Assembly (NCBI GenBank): GCA_963798855.1
Contig: CAWCUU010000001.1
Coordinates: 124,001 to 188,000, forward strand
DNA: 64,000 nt
Source of the DNA: CAWCUU01 sp963798855
GTDB lineage: Bacteria; Gemmatimonadota; Gemmatimonadetes; Longimicrobiales; RSA9
Reading direction: 5' to 3'
A model generated the notes under the pieces. That model was not told where the DNA came from, searched no databases, and saw only the letters and a program-made list of their open reading frames with translations. Shown one piece after another: positions 19,820-28,184 of the stretch; the stretch's first letter is position 1; every line of letters begins with the position of its first letter. Position numbers and translations under genes: made by a program.

Positions 19820-20602
19820 GTGCTGAGCCGCTCCGAGTTGCGTCTCCTGAAAGGCCTGCACCGTCGGAAGATGCGCGAGTCCGAGGGCTTGTTTCTGGCC
19901 GAAGGGGTCCGCGTCGTCGACGAGCTGCTCGCCTCGCGCATTGTCCCTCGGCTCGCCGCGGTATCGTCCTCCCTCGGGGACAGTCCTCGGGGAGCGAGAC
20001 TGCGGGAGCTGCTCGGGTTGCGAGTCGAGGTGCGAGAGGTGTCGGAGGGCGAGTTGGCGGAGCTGGCTGGAACCGAGACGCCGCAGGGCGTGGTCCTGGC
20101 GGCGGAGGTGCCCAGGACGTCACTCGAGGACCTCGAGCCGAGCGCCGACTCCGTGCTGCTGGTGCTGGACGCCGTGCAGGACCCCGGCAACGTGGGGACG
20201 CTGACTCGAACCGCAGTGGCCTTCGGCGTGGAGTCGCTCGTGCTGCTGCCCGGCACGGTGGACGGCTGGAACCCGAAGGCGGTCCGGGCATCGGCCGGGG
20301 CCGTGTTCCGTCTGCCGCCGGTTGCCTGCGAGTGGCCGGTCCTTCAGGAATGGCTTCATCGACACGGGTTCGGCATCTACGGTGCGGACGCGTCGGCCGA
20401 TGCGGTGGACACGGTGGAGCTCGCGAGGCGGCGGGCGCTCGTGGTCGGCAACGAGGGGGCGGGTCTGAGCGGGCACATCGCGGCGGCGCTGGACGGTCGG
20501 GTCGCGGTTCCGATCCGGCGAGAGGTCGAGTCGCTGAACGTGGCGGTGGCCGCCGGAATCCTGCTCTACGTGATGACGTCAGGGCGCGAAGGGCATCGAT
20601 GA
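19820..20602 (+). CDS. SpoU/TrmH-family RNA 2'-O-ribose methyltransferase
   Basis: Methylates a ribose of rRNA or tRNA with S-adenosylmethionine. The three SPOUT motifs are clear: DPGNVGTLTRTAVAFG, VVGNEGAGLS and a VESLNVAVAAGILLY knot. The frame is open from 19751, but GTG at 19820 is preferred: it gives 260 residues and the start LSRSELRLLKGLHRRK, typical of the family's N-terminal substrate-binding domain. No clear Shine-Dalgarno supports either start. The target nucleotide cannot be read from sequence. Its stop overlaps the prepilin peptidase start (ATGA). Confidence 0.88.
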   Translation: MLSRSELRLLKGLHRRKMRESEGLFLAEGVRVVDELLASRIVPRLAAVSSSLGDSPRGARLRELLGLRVEVREVSEGELAELAGTETPQGVVLAAEVPRTSLEDLEPSADSVLLVLDAVQDPGNVGTLTRTAVAFGVESLVLLPGTVDGWNPKAVRASAGAVFRLPPVACEWPVLQEWLHRHGFGIYGADASADAVDTVELARRRALVVGNEGAGLSGHIAAALDGRVAVPIRREVESLNVAVAAGILLYVMTSGREGHR

Positions 20603-21366
20603 GCGGAGCCTACCTCCTCGTGGCCGCCGGAGTGCTCGGTGCCGCGATCGGCTCGTTCCTGAACGTGTGCGTGTTCCGCTGGCCGCTGGATCAGTCGGTC
20701 GTGGCACCCGCGTCCCATTGCACGGGCTGTGACGCGCGCATCGCCTGGTACGACAACATCCCCGTATTGAGCTGGATCCTGCTGCGCGGCCGCTGCCGCC
20801 GCTGCGGCGGGCGCATCTCGGCGCAGTATCCGGCGGTCGAGCTCGCGACGGCGCTGCTGTGGGTCTCGGCCGCGGTGCGCTTCGGTCCGACCGGCGAGGC
20901 GCTGCGGGGGGCGGTATTCCTGACCGTGCTGCTCGGGATCGGCCTGACGGACGCGCGGCACTACATCATCCCGGACGAGTTCTCACTCGGCGGCCTCGCC
21001 GCCGGGCTCGCGCTCTCGCTGCTGCCCGGGGGGATCTCACTCGCATCTTCGGCCGTGGGCGCCGCGGTGGGCTTCGGGCTGCTCTGGCTCGTCGCCGTGG
21101 GCGGCGAGTGGTTGTTCCGCCGACCGGCAATGGGTTTCGGCGACGTGAAGATGATGGCGATGGTCGGCGCCTTCCTCGGCTCAGCGGGAGTGCTGCTGAC
21201 CATCTTCCTGGGTGCGCTGTTCGGGACGGTGATCTTCGGGCCGATCAGCTGGAAGACGGGGAAGCTCGTTCCTTTCGGGATCTTCCTGGCGCTGGGGGCC
21301 GCGATCACCTACGCCTGGGGCAGCGAGATCGTGCACTGGTACATGACCACGCTGTGGCAGGGCTGA
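20599..21366 (+). CDS. pilD: Prepilin peptidase / N-methyltransferase
   Basis: Inner-membrane aspartic protease that cleaves and N-methylates type IV prepilins. The 255-residue protein has the zinc-binding Cys tetrad of the methylase domain (HCTGCDAR and CRRCGG, residues about 38-75) and the two catalytic Asp residues in TDARHYIIPDE and the GFGDVKM box. About seven membrane helices are expected. It is coupled to the upstream methyltransferase gene. With pilT at 60050 it implies functional type IV pili or secretion. Confidence 0.95.
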   Translation: MSGAYLLVAAGVLGAAIGSFLNVCVFRWPLDQSVVAPASHCTGCDARIAWYDNIPVLSWILLRGRCRRCGGRISAQYPAVELATALLWVSAAVRFGPTGEALRGAVFLTVLLGIGLTDARHYIIPDEFSLGGLAAGLALSLLPGGISLASSAVGAAVGFGLLWLVAVGGEWLFRRPAMGFGDVKMMAMVGAFLGSAGVLLTIFLGALFGTVIFGPISWKTGKLVPFGIFLALGAAITYAWGSEIVHWYMTTLWQG

Positions 21367-21399
21367 CGATGGAGCACGGACGCCACGCAACGGACGCGC

Positions 21400-21600
21400 T
21401 CAGGGATCGCTGCAATCCCGCACATAGCCGCAGTTGCGGCAGACCAGCTTGCAGGAGGCGGTGTAGTCCATGCTTCCGCCGCACACCTCGCAGATGACGG
21501 GCTTCGCCGGGTCGTAGGCGGGATCGTAGTCGGCGCGATGGACCGCCGAGCCGTCGGCATCGCGATCCCGCGGCGACGATGGCCGCTCAGGGGTGTCCAT
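21400..21600 (-). CDS. Small zinc-ribbon protein
   Basis: A 66-residue protein whose C-terminal half has CEVCGG and CKLVCRNCGYVRDCSDP, enough Cys for a zinc ribbon. The N-terminal half is charged and probably disordered. Its start overlaps the thiO 3' end by 14 bases, so it is probably expressed with thiO. No known function; metal binding is inferred from the Cys pattern. Confidence 0.65.
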   Translation of the reverse strand: MDTPERPSSPRDRDADGSAVHRADYDPAYDPAKPVICEVCGGSMDYTASCKLVCRNCGYVRDCSDP

Positions 21601-22732
21601 CCGCGGAGCGGAAACGGTCGGGGGCGAACGGCCGCATGTCGAGCGAAGGGGTCTCGTCCGTCACCGATGCAGCGAGCAGCTCGGCGGTTATCGGCGCGAG
21701 GAGGATACCATTGCGAAAGTGCCCGGTCGCGTAGTGCAGCCCCTGGACCTCCGGGTCCTCGCCGAGGATCGGCAGCTCGTCGGGCGTGCCGGGACGGAAT
21801 CCCATCCAGGCATCCGCGAAGGCGGCGTCCGCGACGGACGGCACGGCATCGAACGCCGCGGCGATGAGTCGGTGTACCGCGCCCGCCGTGACTTCCCGCC
21901 GGAACCCCGCCCGCTCCATGGTGGAGCCGATGACCAGCCGTCCGGTGGAGCGGGGCACCAGGTAACACTCCGTGGAGTGCACGACGTGGCCGAGCAGGGG
22001 CGGCACGGACTCGACCGCGACCATCTGTCCGCGGACGGGGAAGACCGGCAGGGGGCGCGGCAGGCCATCGAGCTGAGCACTCCACGCGCCGGCGGCGACC
22101 ACGACCTGCCCGGCTGCGACTGCATCGCCCTGGGCGAGCCGCACCCCGGAGGCTCGTGTGCCGCCGCCCTCGAGGGTGACCCCGATCGCGGAAGCGCCCA
22201 GCCGGAAACGTGCGCCGACGCGCGCGGCGGCGAGCCAGGCGGCGTGGCCGAGCAGTCGATTGTCCACCCGGTGGTCGCGGTGCAGCAGAAGCGCCGAGAG
22301 CACCGTGGGGCTCAGCGCCGGCTCGATCCGGCGTGCGTCGTCGCCCTCCAGCAGCTCGACCTCGAAGCCGGCGCGCCGTTGCCACTCGAGTCGCTCGCGC
22401 AGCTTGCCTGCCGCCGGATCGTTCAGCGCGATGTGCAGCTTGCCCGAGGTTCGGTCGTAGTCCACATCGAGACCCGAGGCCTCTTCGATCTGCTCGACGA
22501 AGGCGGGGAAGCGGTCGAGACTGGTGAGGGCGAGATCGAGGAAGGGCCCGGCCTGCTCGGCCTCCGCCAGCGGCGAGAGCATGCCGCCCGCCGCGGCGCT
22601 CGCCTCCGCCCCGGGCTCGCCCCTCTCGATCACGCAGACGTCCAGTCCGCGCGAGGCCAGACGGTGGGCGATCGCGCAGCCGATCAGCCCGCCGCCGATG
22701 ATCGCGACGTCGAAGGCCGCCTCATGGCTCAT
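21587..22732 (-). CDS. thiO: FAD-dependent glycine oxidase ThiO
   Basis: Oxidises glycine to dehydroglycine for the thiazole ring of thiamine. From the ATG at 22732 it has 381 residues: the dinucleotide fold VAIIGGGLIGCAIAHRLA at the N-terminus, EASAAAGGMLSP next, and a C-terminal LHYATGHFRNGILLAPITAE that closes the FAD site. The ATG overlaps the stop of the carbonic anhydrase gene. A general D-amino-acid oxidase cannot be excluded, but the GML(S/A)P and HFRNGI(L) motifs fit ThiO best. thiS and thiG are not in the window. Confidence 0.88.
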   Translation of the reverse strand: MSHEAAFDVAIIGGGLIGCAIAHRLASRGLDVCVIERGEPGAEASAAAGGMLSPLAEAEQAGPFLDLALTSLDRFPAFVEQIEEASGLDVDYDRTSGKLHIALNDPAAGKLRERLEWQRRAGFEVELLEGDDARRIEPALSPTVLSALLLHRDHRVDNRLLGHAAWLAAARVGARFRLGASAIGVTLEGGGTRASGVRLAQGDAVAAGQVVVAAGAWSAQLDGLPRPLPVFPVRGQMVAVESVPPLLGHVVHSTECYLVPRSTGRLVIGSTMERAGFRREVTAGAVHRLIAAAFDAVPSVADAAFADAWMGFRPGTPDELPILGEDPEVQGLHYATGHFRNGILLAPITAELLAASVTDETPSLDMRPFAPDRFRSADGHP

Positions 22733-23271
22733 CGGCGCGCGTCTCCGCCGTCGAGACGCTCGCGATAGGCCCGGGCGAGCTCGACGTAGTGCTCCGCGCT
22801 GCCGTGGATCCATCCGGCCGACTCGCCTTCCAACGCCTTGCGCACGCGCGCCGGCGCGCCGGCGACCATCGTCCGAGGCGGAACCTCCATTCCCGCCGGC
22901 ACGACGCTCAATGCGGCGACCAACGCCTCCTCTCCGATGACGCAGCCGTGCAGCAGCACGGAGTTCATGCCGATCAGCGCACCGTCGCGGACTTCACAGC
23001 TCTCGAAAGCGGCGCCGTGGCCGACGGTCACGCCGTTCCCGACGATCGTCGCGCCGCGGGCGCTGACGTGGAGCACGCAGTTGTCCTGGATGCTGGTCCG
23101 CGCTCCAATGCGGATCGGGTGCCGCGGGTCGTCACCGCGAAGGACCGCACCGAACCAGATGCTCGTTTCGGCGCCGACTTCGACGTTGCCGATGAGGACG
23201 GCCGTCGGTGCGATGAAGGCGTCCGGATGGACGCGCGGCGATATGCCGCCGAACGGGATGATGTGCGCCAT
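22729..23271 (-). CDS. Gamma-class carbonic anhydrase-like hexapeptide protein
   Basis: Left-handed beta-helix protein of the YrdA/PaaY/CaiE class; 180 residues with many hexapeptide repeats. It keeps the substrate-site residues of LRGDD and SIQDN and two zinc His (His68 in VLHV, His85 in VGHGA). The third ligand of the H-x4-H pair is Glu90 (GHGAAFESC) where the family has His. Whether it still binds metal is open. It is linked by TAATG to the dehydratase gene and by ATGA to thiO. Confidence 0.9.
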   Translation of the reverse strand: MAHIIPFGGISPRVHPDAFIAPTAVLIGNVEVGAETSIWFGAVLRGDDPRHPIRIGARTSIQDNCVLHVSARGATIVGNGVTVGHGAAFESCEVRDGALIGMNSVLLHGCVIGEEALVAALSVVPAGMEVPPRTMVAGAPARVRKALEGESAGWIHGSAEHYVELARAYRERLDGGDARR

Positions 23272-24233
23272 TACGACTCCTGCAGCACCTCGGCGAGGCG
23301 GGGACCGTCAATGTTGCCGCCGGTGATCACCAGGACGGCTGGTCCGGCGAGCTGCAGCCGGCCCTGCATCACGGCGGCGACGCCCACCGCGCCCGAACCC
23401 TCGGCGACGATACCTTCCTCGCGATACAGCCCCCGGATCGCCGCGGCGATCTCGTCCTCGTCCACCAGGGCCACGTCCTCCACGAGGGCGGCGACGCGCC
23501 GAAGGCTGACGGCTTCGATGCCGCCGACGAGGCCGTCCGCCAGGCTCGGCTCGGCCGGCGGCGGGGGCACCACGCGGCCGGCGCGAAGCGAGTCGTGCAT
23601 GACGCGCGCGCGCTCGGCCTGGACGCCGATGATGCGTGTGCCCGGCTGGATGGCCCGCAGCACGGTGCCGATCCCGGCGATGAGACCGCCGCCGCCGATC
23701 GGCACCACCACTTCGCGAAGCGCTGGCAGCGCCTCCATCAGTTCGATGCCGATCGTGCCCTGTCCCGCCACGACATCAGCGTCCGCGAACGGGTGCACGT
23801 AGCGTGCGCCCACGCGCTCCGCGTGCGCCCGCGCTTCGATCTCCGCCGCGTCGTAGTCCGACGACTCGCGGAGCACGGCGCCGAGCGAGCGGATCCGCCG
23901 CTTCTTCGTCTCCGGTGCACCTGCGGGCACGAAGACCGTCGCTCGCGCCTTCCGTCGACGTGCCGCCAGCGCGATGCCCTGTCCGTGGTTCCCCGCCGAT
24001 GCGGCCACGATGCCGGCCGCGAGCGCCGCCCGATCCATGCGCGCCACCGCGTTGGTAGCGCCGCGCAGCTTGAAGGAGCCCGTACGCTGAAGGCACTCGA
24101 GCTTGAGGTGGACGGGGCAGCCGGCAAGCCGACCGAGCCAGTCGGAGCGGACGAGGGGCGTGGCTCGGATCCGTCGTCTCAGCCGGCGTCGGGCCGCGTA
24201 GATGTCCGCGGGCGTCGGATCCCGGTCAATCAC
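23271..24233 (-). CDS. Threonine/serine dehydratase (PLP-dependent)
   Basis: Deaminates threonine (and serine) to 2-oxobutyrate or pyruvate; serine racemases share this fold. I take the GTG at 24233 as start (320 residues) because the upstream extension is Arg-rich low complexity and GGGAG lies nearby. The PLP lysine is in TGSFKLRGA and the phosphate loop is GGGGLIAG. There is no C-terminal ACT domain, so it is of the catabolic/TdcB type, not feedback-inhibited IlvA. Start overlaps the CNNM gene by 8 bases. Confidence 0.9.
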   Translation of the reverse strand: MIDRDPTPADIYAARRRLRRRIRATPLVRSDWLGRLAGCPVHLKLECLQRTGSFKLRGATNAVARMDRAALAAGIVAASAGNHGQGIALAARRRKARATVFVPAGAPETKKRRIRSLGAVLRESSDYDAAEIEARAHAERVGARYVHPFADADVVAGQGTIGIELMEALPALREVVVPIGGGGLIAGIGTVLRAIQPGTRIIGVQAERARVMHDSLRAGRVVPPPPAEPSLADGLVGGIEAVSLRRVAALVEDVALVDEDEIAAAIRGLYREEGIVAEGSGAVGVAAVMQGRLQLAGPAVLVITGGNIDGPRLAEVLQES

Positions 24234-25659
24234 CGGTCCGCTCCCGGGTGCGTACGCTCTCCTCGCGCTCGGCGTCGCGCGGGAGGCCCGGCTCCGCCCG
24301 ATCCGGCGTACCGGCCGCGGCTCCGTTCGGTCCGCCGGAGGGCGGGACAGCGCGTTCCGTCCCCCCCGGTGAAAGGGGGGCTGCGGGAGGCACCGCCGCG
24401 CCGGCCGCGGGCTGCGACGGCTCCTTCGGCGAGAGCCGCCGCAGGCGCGCGCGCAGGACCTGTGCGCCGCTCGCCTGCAGCACGTCGATCTGGATGCCCT
24501 CGCGGACCAGCCGCTCACCCGCCTCGGGAACGCGTCCGAGCTCCTCCAGCAGGTAGCCGTTCAGTGAGCGATGCTCGAGCTGCGGCAGCGCGATGTTGAA
24601 GAAGTGGTTGATCTCGCGGAGGTCCGCATCGCCCGCGGCGACGACCTCGTGCCTCGAGACGCGCACCAGCGGCTCGTACGCGACGTCGGTCTCGTCCACG
24701 ATCTCGCCGACGAGCTCCTCGAGCACGTCCTCGAGCGTCACGAGACCGTCCGTGCCGCCATACTCGTCCACCACGACGGCAAGGTGGATGCGCCGCGTCT
24801 GGAAATCACGCAGCAGCGTCGTCAGAGAGAGCGAGCCGGGCACGATGAGCGGCTCCCTGGCGAGCGCGCTGAGCCGCACATCGCGCTGTCCGGCGACGAG
24901 AGCCTGATATGCATCGCGCAGGTACAGCACCCCCGTGATATTGTCGACCGTCTCGCGGTAGACCGGCACCCGGGAGAAGGGGACGGTGCCCAGCTCCAGC
25001 GCGATCTGGGCGAGCGTGCGCGCCTCATCCCAGGCGAAGATGTCGACGCGCGGCGTCATGATGTCCCAGACGCGGGACTCATCCAGGCGGAACACGCGCT
25101 CGATGAGCTGGCGCTCCCCCTCGTCGATCACGCCCTCGGTATGGCCGAGCGCGGTCAGCTCCCTCACCTGCCGCTCCGCGGTAGTCGGGACCGCGCTCAC
25201 GGCGGTGCGCGGGCGGAGGCGACCGACCGCCGCGAGCAGCGTGAGCACGGGGGAGAGCCATCGGACGAGCGTCTCGAGCGAGGGAGACACGGCCAGAGCG
25301 ATGCGGACGCCGAAGCTCACGCTGAGGCGCATGGGCAGCAGCTCCCCGATCGCGACGAGCGCAGCCGCGGCGACCAACGCCGCGAGCAGGACTCCCCCCG
25401 GACCGCCAAGGCGATAGCCCAGATAGGCTGCGAGCGCCGTCGCCCACGCCGCGGCCAGCGCGTTGCCGAGACGCAGCAGGATGAGCAGGCGCTCGGGCCG
25501 GGAGCGTAGCCCGTCGAGCGCCGCACCGCCCCTGAAGCCCTCGTCGACCAGGGTGCGGATGCGCGGATCTCCGATGGAGAAGATCGAGAATTCGGCGGCG
25601 GAGAAGATCGCCGAAAGAGAGAGGGCGACCGCGATGCCCACCAGGACGGAGGCGATCAC
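24226..25659 (-). CDS. CNNM/CorC-family membrane protein with CBS pair
   Basis: Putative divalent-cation (Mg/Co) efflux protein, often annotated as hemolysin. The 477-residue protein has an N-terminal DUF21 membrane domain (about four helices to residue 140, with SAAEFSIFS), two CBS domains (about 195-315, including MTPRVDIFAWDE and VVVDEYGGTDGLVTLEDVLEE) and a CorC_HlyC domain (about 330-410). The C-terminal 60 residues are Pro/Ala/Gly-rich and disordered. Transport role is known for the family; substrate here is inference. Confidence 0.93.
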   Translation of the reverse strand: MIASVLVGIAVALSLSAIFSAAEFSIFSIGDPRIRTLVDEGFRGGAALDGLRSRPERLLILLRLGNALAAAWATALAAYLGYRLGGPGGVLLAALVAAAALVAIGELLPMRLSVSFGVRIALAVSPSLETLVRWLSPVLTLLAAVGRLRPRTAVSAVPTTAERQVRELTALGHTEGVIDEGERQLIERVFRLDESRVWDIMTPRVDIFAWDEARTLAQIALELGTVPFSRVPVYRETVDNITGVLYLRDAYQALVAGQRDVRLSALAREPLIVPGSLSLTTLLRDFQTRRIHLAVVVDEYGGTDGLVTLEDVLEELVGEIVDETDVAYEPLVRVSRHEVVAAGDADLREINHFFNIALPQLEHRSLNGYLLEELGRVPEAGERLVREGIQIDVLQASGAQVLRARLRRLSPKEPSQPAAGAAVPPAAPLSPGGTERAVPPSGGPNGAAAGTPDRAEPGLPRDAEREESVRTRERTGD

Positions 25660-25699
25660 CCGCCCCCCACGGCCATGAAAGGACCGCCGCTACTTCGGT

Positions 25700-26725
25700 C
25701 TAGGTCCATTTCCGGCTCACGCCGATGAGCTCCTCGATCAGATCCAATGCCGCGCGGCCGTCGGCTTCCGCCTGGAACGAGGTCACCAGCCGGTGCCGCA
25801 GCACCGCCGGTGCCGCCGCCCGCACGTCCTCGTAATCCGGCACGGGTCGACCGTCCATCGCCGCACGCGCCTTCGCGGCCAGCACCAGGAACTGCGATGC
25901 GCGCGGGCCCGCCCCCCAGCCAATGTACCGGCGCGTCAACTCGGGCGCACCCGCGTCCTGAGGACGTGTCGAGCGCGCCAGCCGCACGGAATAGCGCACC
26001 AGCGACGGCGGCGCGGGGACTCTCCGCACGAGCCTCTGCAAATCCACCAGCTCGTCCGCCCGCAGCACCGGACGGACGCTGGCCTCGAGCTCGCCGGTCG
26101 TCTGCTGCGCGATCTGCTCCTCCTCCTCCTGAGACGGATAGCCGATCTGCAGCTCCAGCATGAAACGATCGAGCTGCGCCTCCGGGAGCGGATACGTGCC
26201 TTCCTGCTCGATCGGATTCTGCGTCGCGAGCACGAAGAACGGAGGTTCCAGCGCGAGCGTCTGACCGCTGACCGTCACGGCCCGCTCCTGCATCGCCTGC
26301 AGAAGCGCGGCCTGCGTCTTCGGTGGTGTCCGATTGATCTCGTCGGCCAGCACGACGTTGGCGAAGATCGGGCCGCGCACGAAGCGGAACTCCCGCCGCC
26401 CCGTCGTCCGATCCTCCTCCAGGACCTCCGTCCCCGTGATGTCCAATGGCATCAGGTCCGGCGTGAACTGGATCCGGCTGAACTCCAGCTCGAGCGCCTC
26501 AGCCAGCGTGGAGATGAGCAGCGTCTTCGCCAGCCCCGGCACGCCGACCAGCAACGCGTGGCCGTTCGCCAGCAGCGCCGTCAGCAGACCTTTCACCACC
26601 GCCTGCTGCCCGACCACCCGCTTGGCGATCTCCGCCTCGAGCTCGGATCGGGCCTCGGACAGCCGCCGGAGCAGCGCGACGTCCCGCTCCTCCGGCGGCA
26701 TCTGCCCCGCTGCCGTCGCGTCCAT
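25700..26725 (-). CDS. MoxR-family AAA+ ATPase
   Basis: Chaperone-like ATPase that usually matures or inserts cofactors in protein complexes, or supports envelope proteins. From the ATG at 26725 (GAAGGA upstream) it has 341 residues: VVGQ near 38, Walker A GVPGLAKT, Walker B VVLADEINRTPPKTQ and LATQNPIEQEGTYPLPEAQLDRF. MoxR genes are typically followed by DUF58 and von Willebrand A genes; here downstream is the CNNM gene instead, and upstream is a BsuPI lipoprotein 38 bases away. Confidence 0.93.
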   Translation of the reverse strand: MDATAAGQMPPEERDVALLRRLSEARSELEAEIAKRVVGQQAVVKGLLTALLANGHALLVGVPGLAKTLLISTLAEALELEFSRIQFTPDLMPLDITGTEVLEEDRTTGRREFRFVRGPIFANVVLADEINRTPPKTQAALLQAMQERAVTVSGQTLALEPPFFVLATQNPIEQEGTYPLPEAQLDRFMLELQIGYPSQEEEEQIAQQTTGELEASVRPVLRADELVDLQRLVRRVPAPPSLVRYSVRLARSTRPQDAGAPELTRRYIGWGAGPRASQFLVLAAKARAAMDGRPVPDYEDVRAAAPAVLRHRLVTSFQAEADGRAALDLIEELIGVSRKWT

Positions 26726-26763
26726 TCGTCCTTCGCTTCCGCTGTCTACTGGAAACGCCGCTC

Positions 26764-27267
26764 TCATCCGCCGGGCAGATCGAACTCCCGCCGCACTTCC
26801 ACCGCCCCCTCCCCCGACAGCCGCCCAACCGCCGTGTAGCGTCCCCTGCGGCCGTCGTACTCCCATTCCGCAGTATACGTCACCGTCTGCCCGCTCTCCA
26901 AAACCTCCCGGCCAAGCTGCTGTGCGAACATGCGACCCTCCGACCAGCGCCACACCGGTAATCCCGCCGAGTCCAGCACTGCGAAATCGTATCGCTGCGC
27001 CGTCGGGAAGCTCAGCGTATCCGCATCCGCTCCGGCGTTCGTCACATACAGCCTCAGGCGAACGACCATCGGGCCCACACCCACCTCCAGCGAGGAGGCG
27101 CGAGAACGGGCTTCCGGCTCCGATCGCGACGCCGCCGGTTCCTCCCTCCCGCCGGAGCAGCCCGCCGCCCTCCCCGCCAATGCCGCCAGCACGAGAAGCA
27201 TCGCCGCAATCCTCGCCGACGCGGGCCACCCGACCCGCCCGTCTCTCTCCTCCATCCGGACAGGCAT
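26764..27267 (-). CDS. BsuPI-domain lipoprotein
   Basis: Resembles the intracellular proteinase inhibitor domain BsuPI (FPTAQRYDFAVLDSAG, VWRWSEGRMFAQ and the E-x8-Y-x-A-x-W segment). From the ATG at 27267, supported by GAGGAGGGGAGA directly upstream, it has 167 residues, with a hydrophobic leader and lipobox Cys (AGRAAGC) near residue 37. It is therefore expected in the envelope. Family function beyond inhibition in Bacillus is unclear. It is the first gene of the run with moxR. Confidence 0.72.
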   Translation of the reverse strand: MPVRMEERDGRVGWPASARIAAMLLVLAALAGRAAGCSGGREEPAASRSEPEARSRASSLEVGVGPMVVRLRLYVTNAGADADTLSFPTAQRYDFAVLDSAGLPVWRWSEGRMFAQQLGREVLESGQTVTYTAEWEYDGRRGRYTAVGRLSGEGAVEVRREFDLPGG

Positions 27268-27364
27268 TCTCCCCTCCTCGGGCCCTCTCGCCCCGGCTTC
27301 CGGATTTCCGCGGTACGCTCCGCCCCGTGAACGGCAGACGGCCCGTCCATCCAGGCTCCGCTCA

Positions 27365-27393
27365 AACATCGCAGCCCGACGCGGCGCGTGCAA
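27365..27393 (-). promoter_or_regulatory. Possible promoter for the BsuPI-moxR run
   Basis: Minus strand TTGCAC (27388-27393) and GATGTT (27365-27370) are 17 bases apart. The -35 is fair and the -10 weak. It would give a leader of about 90 bases before the ATG at 27267. Confidence 0.35.
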
Positions 27394-27507
27394 TTTCGAG
27401 ACCCGTCAGGTAGGTGCGGGCGCGTTCCGTGCGGCGGCTCGGCGGTCGCGTCGGAGGGGCTACGCCGAGTCGTTTCGGCGGCCGGGCTGTGAGGCGTGTC
27501 GGGGCGC

Positions 27508-27536
27508 TTGCGAAAAATTTCACAAGGGGGTATGTT
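27508..27536 (+). promoter_or_regulatory. Sigma-70-type promoter of the ATP synthase operon
   Basis: TTGCGA (27508-27513) and TATGTT (27531-27536) are 17 bases apart, inside an AT-rich island (AAAAATTTCACAA) that stands out in this GC-rich sequence. Initiation near 27543 agrees with translation of atpZ from 27571 rather than from the in-frame ATG at 27532. Confidence 0.6.
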
Positions 27537-27570
27537 TTTGGCCGCCGAACCGAGTGGGAGGCAGGGCGGC

Positions 27571-27837
27571 ATGCCCGAGAAACGGCCGGAGAGAAGGCGG
27601 AGCGGCGCAGCGTCCGGAGTGGGCGATGCGCTGGGGCACGGTCTCGGCTGGGCGGGCGGGACGCTGATCTTCCTGCTTCTCGGAACGAGGCTGGACCGCT
27701 GGCTCGGCACGGCGCCGTTGCTGACGATCGTTCTGACGCTGGTGGGGGCCGCGGCCGGGTTCTACTCGATGTACTACCACCTGGTGTTGGAGCCGCAGCG
27801 AAAGAGGAAGCGCGAGCGCGAGGAGCACGAGGAATGA
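27571..27837 (+). CDS. atpZ: AtpZ/AtpI-type ATP synthase accessory membrane protein
   Basis: First gene of the ATP synthase operon. An 88-residue protein with a charged N-terminus, two membrane helices (WAGGTLIFLLLGTRLD and a second to MYYHLV) and a strongly charged tail. The GTRLDRWLGT turn and the two-helix layout are typical of AtpZ proteins, which partner with AtpI and have been linked to Mg/Ca handling and c-ring assembly. The start at 27571 follows GGGAGG; frames open from 27496 and 27532 are less likely given the promoter position. Confidence 0.75.
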   Translation: MPEKRPERRRSGAASGVGDALGHGLGWAGGTLIFLLLGTRLDRWLGTAPLLTIVLTLVGAAAGFYSMYYHLVLEPQRKRKREREEHEE

Positions 27838-28184
27838 AGGCGTGGCTGAGCTACGCGGGCTGGACGGCTCTGGTAGTGCTTGGGGTGGTGGTGGTGGTCG
27901 GCAGCCTGGCGCCGCCCGCATCGACATCGGTGGTGTGGGTCGCGGGCGCGAGCGCGTATGCGGCGCAGCTGATCGCCTTCGCGGCGCTGATTCTGGTGCG
28001 TCGACGGCCCGGGCGCTTCGTGGCGGGGTGGGCGGGCGGCATCGCGCTCCGCGTGCTGACGGTGGGGGGGCTGGCGGTGTGGGTGCTGCCGGGCGAGGGC
28101 GCGGCGGTGGCGCTGCTGAGCCTGGTGGGCCTCCTGTTCGTGCTGATGCTGATGGAACCGGTGTTCCTGCGGATAGCTGAGTGA
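27834..28184 (+). CDS. AtpI-like membrane protein of the ATP synthase operon
   Basis: A 116-residue protein with four predicted membrane helices, placed between atpZ and atpB where AtpI is normally found. Sequence identity to AtpI is not obvious by eye; assignment rests on position, size and topology. Its ATG overlaps the atpZ stop (ATGA) and its stop overlaps the atpB ATG (TGATG). AtpI assists c-ring assembly in other bacteria. Confidence 0.6.
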   Translation: MKAWLSYAGWTALVVLGVVVVVGSLAPPASTSVVWVAGASAYAAQLIAFAALILVRRRPGRFVAGWAGGIALRVLTVGGLAVWVLPGEGAAVALLSLVGLLFVLMLMEPVFLRIAE

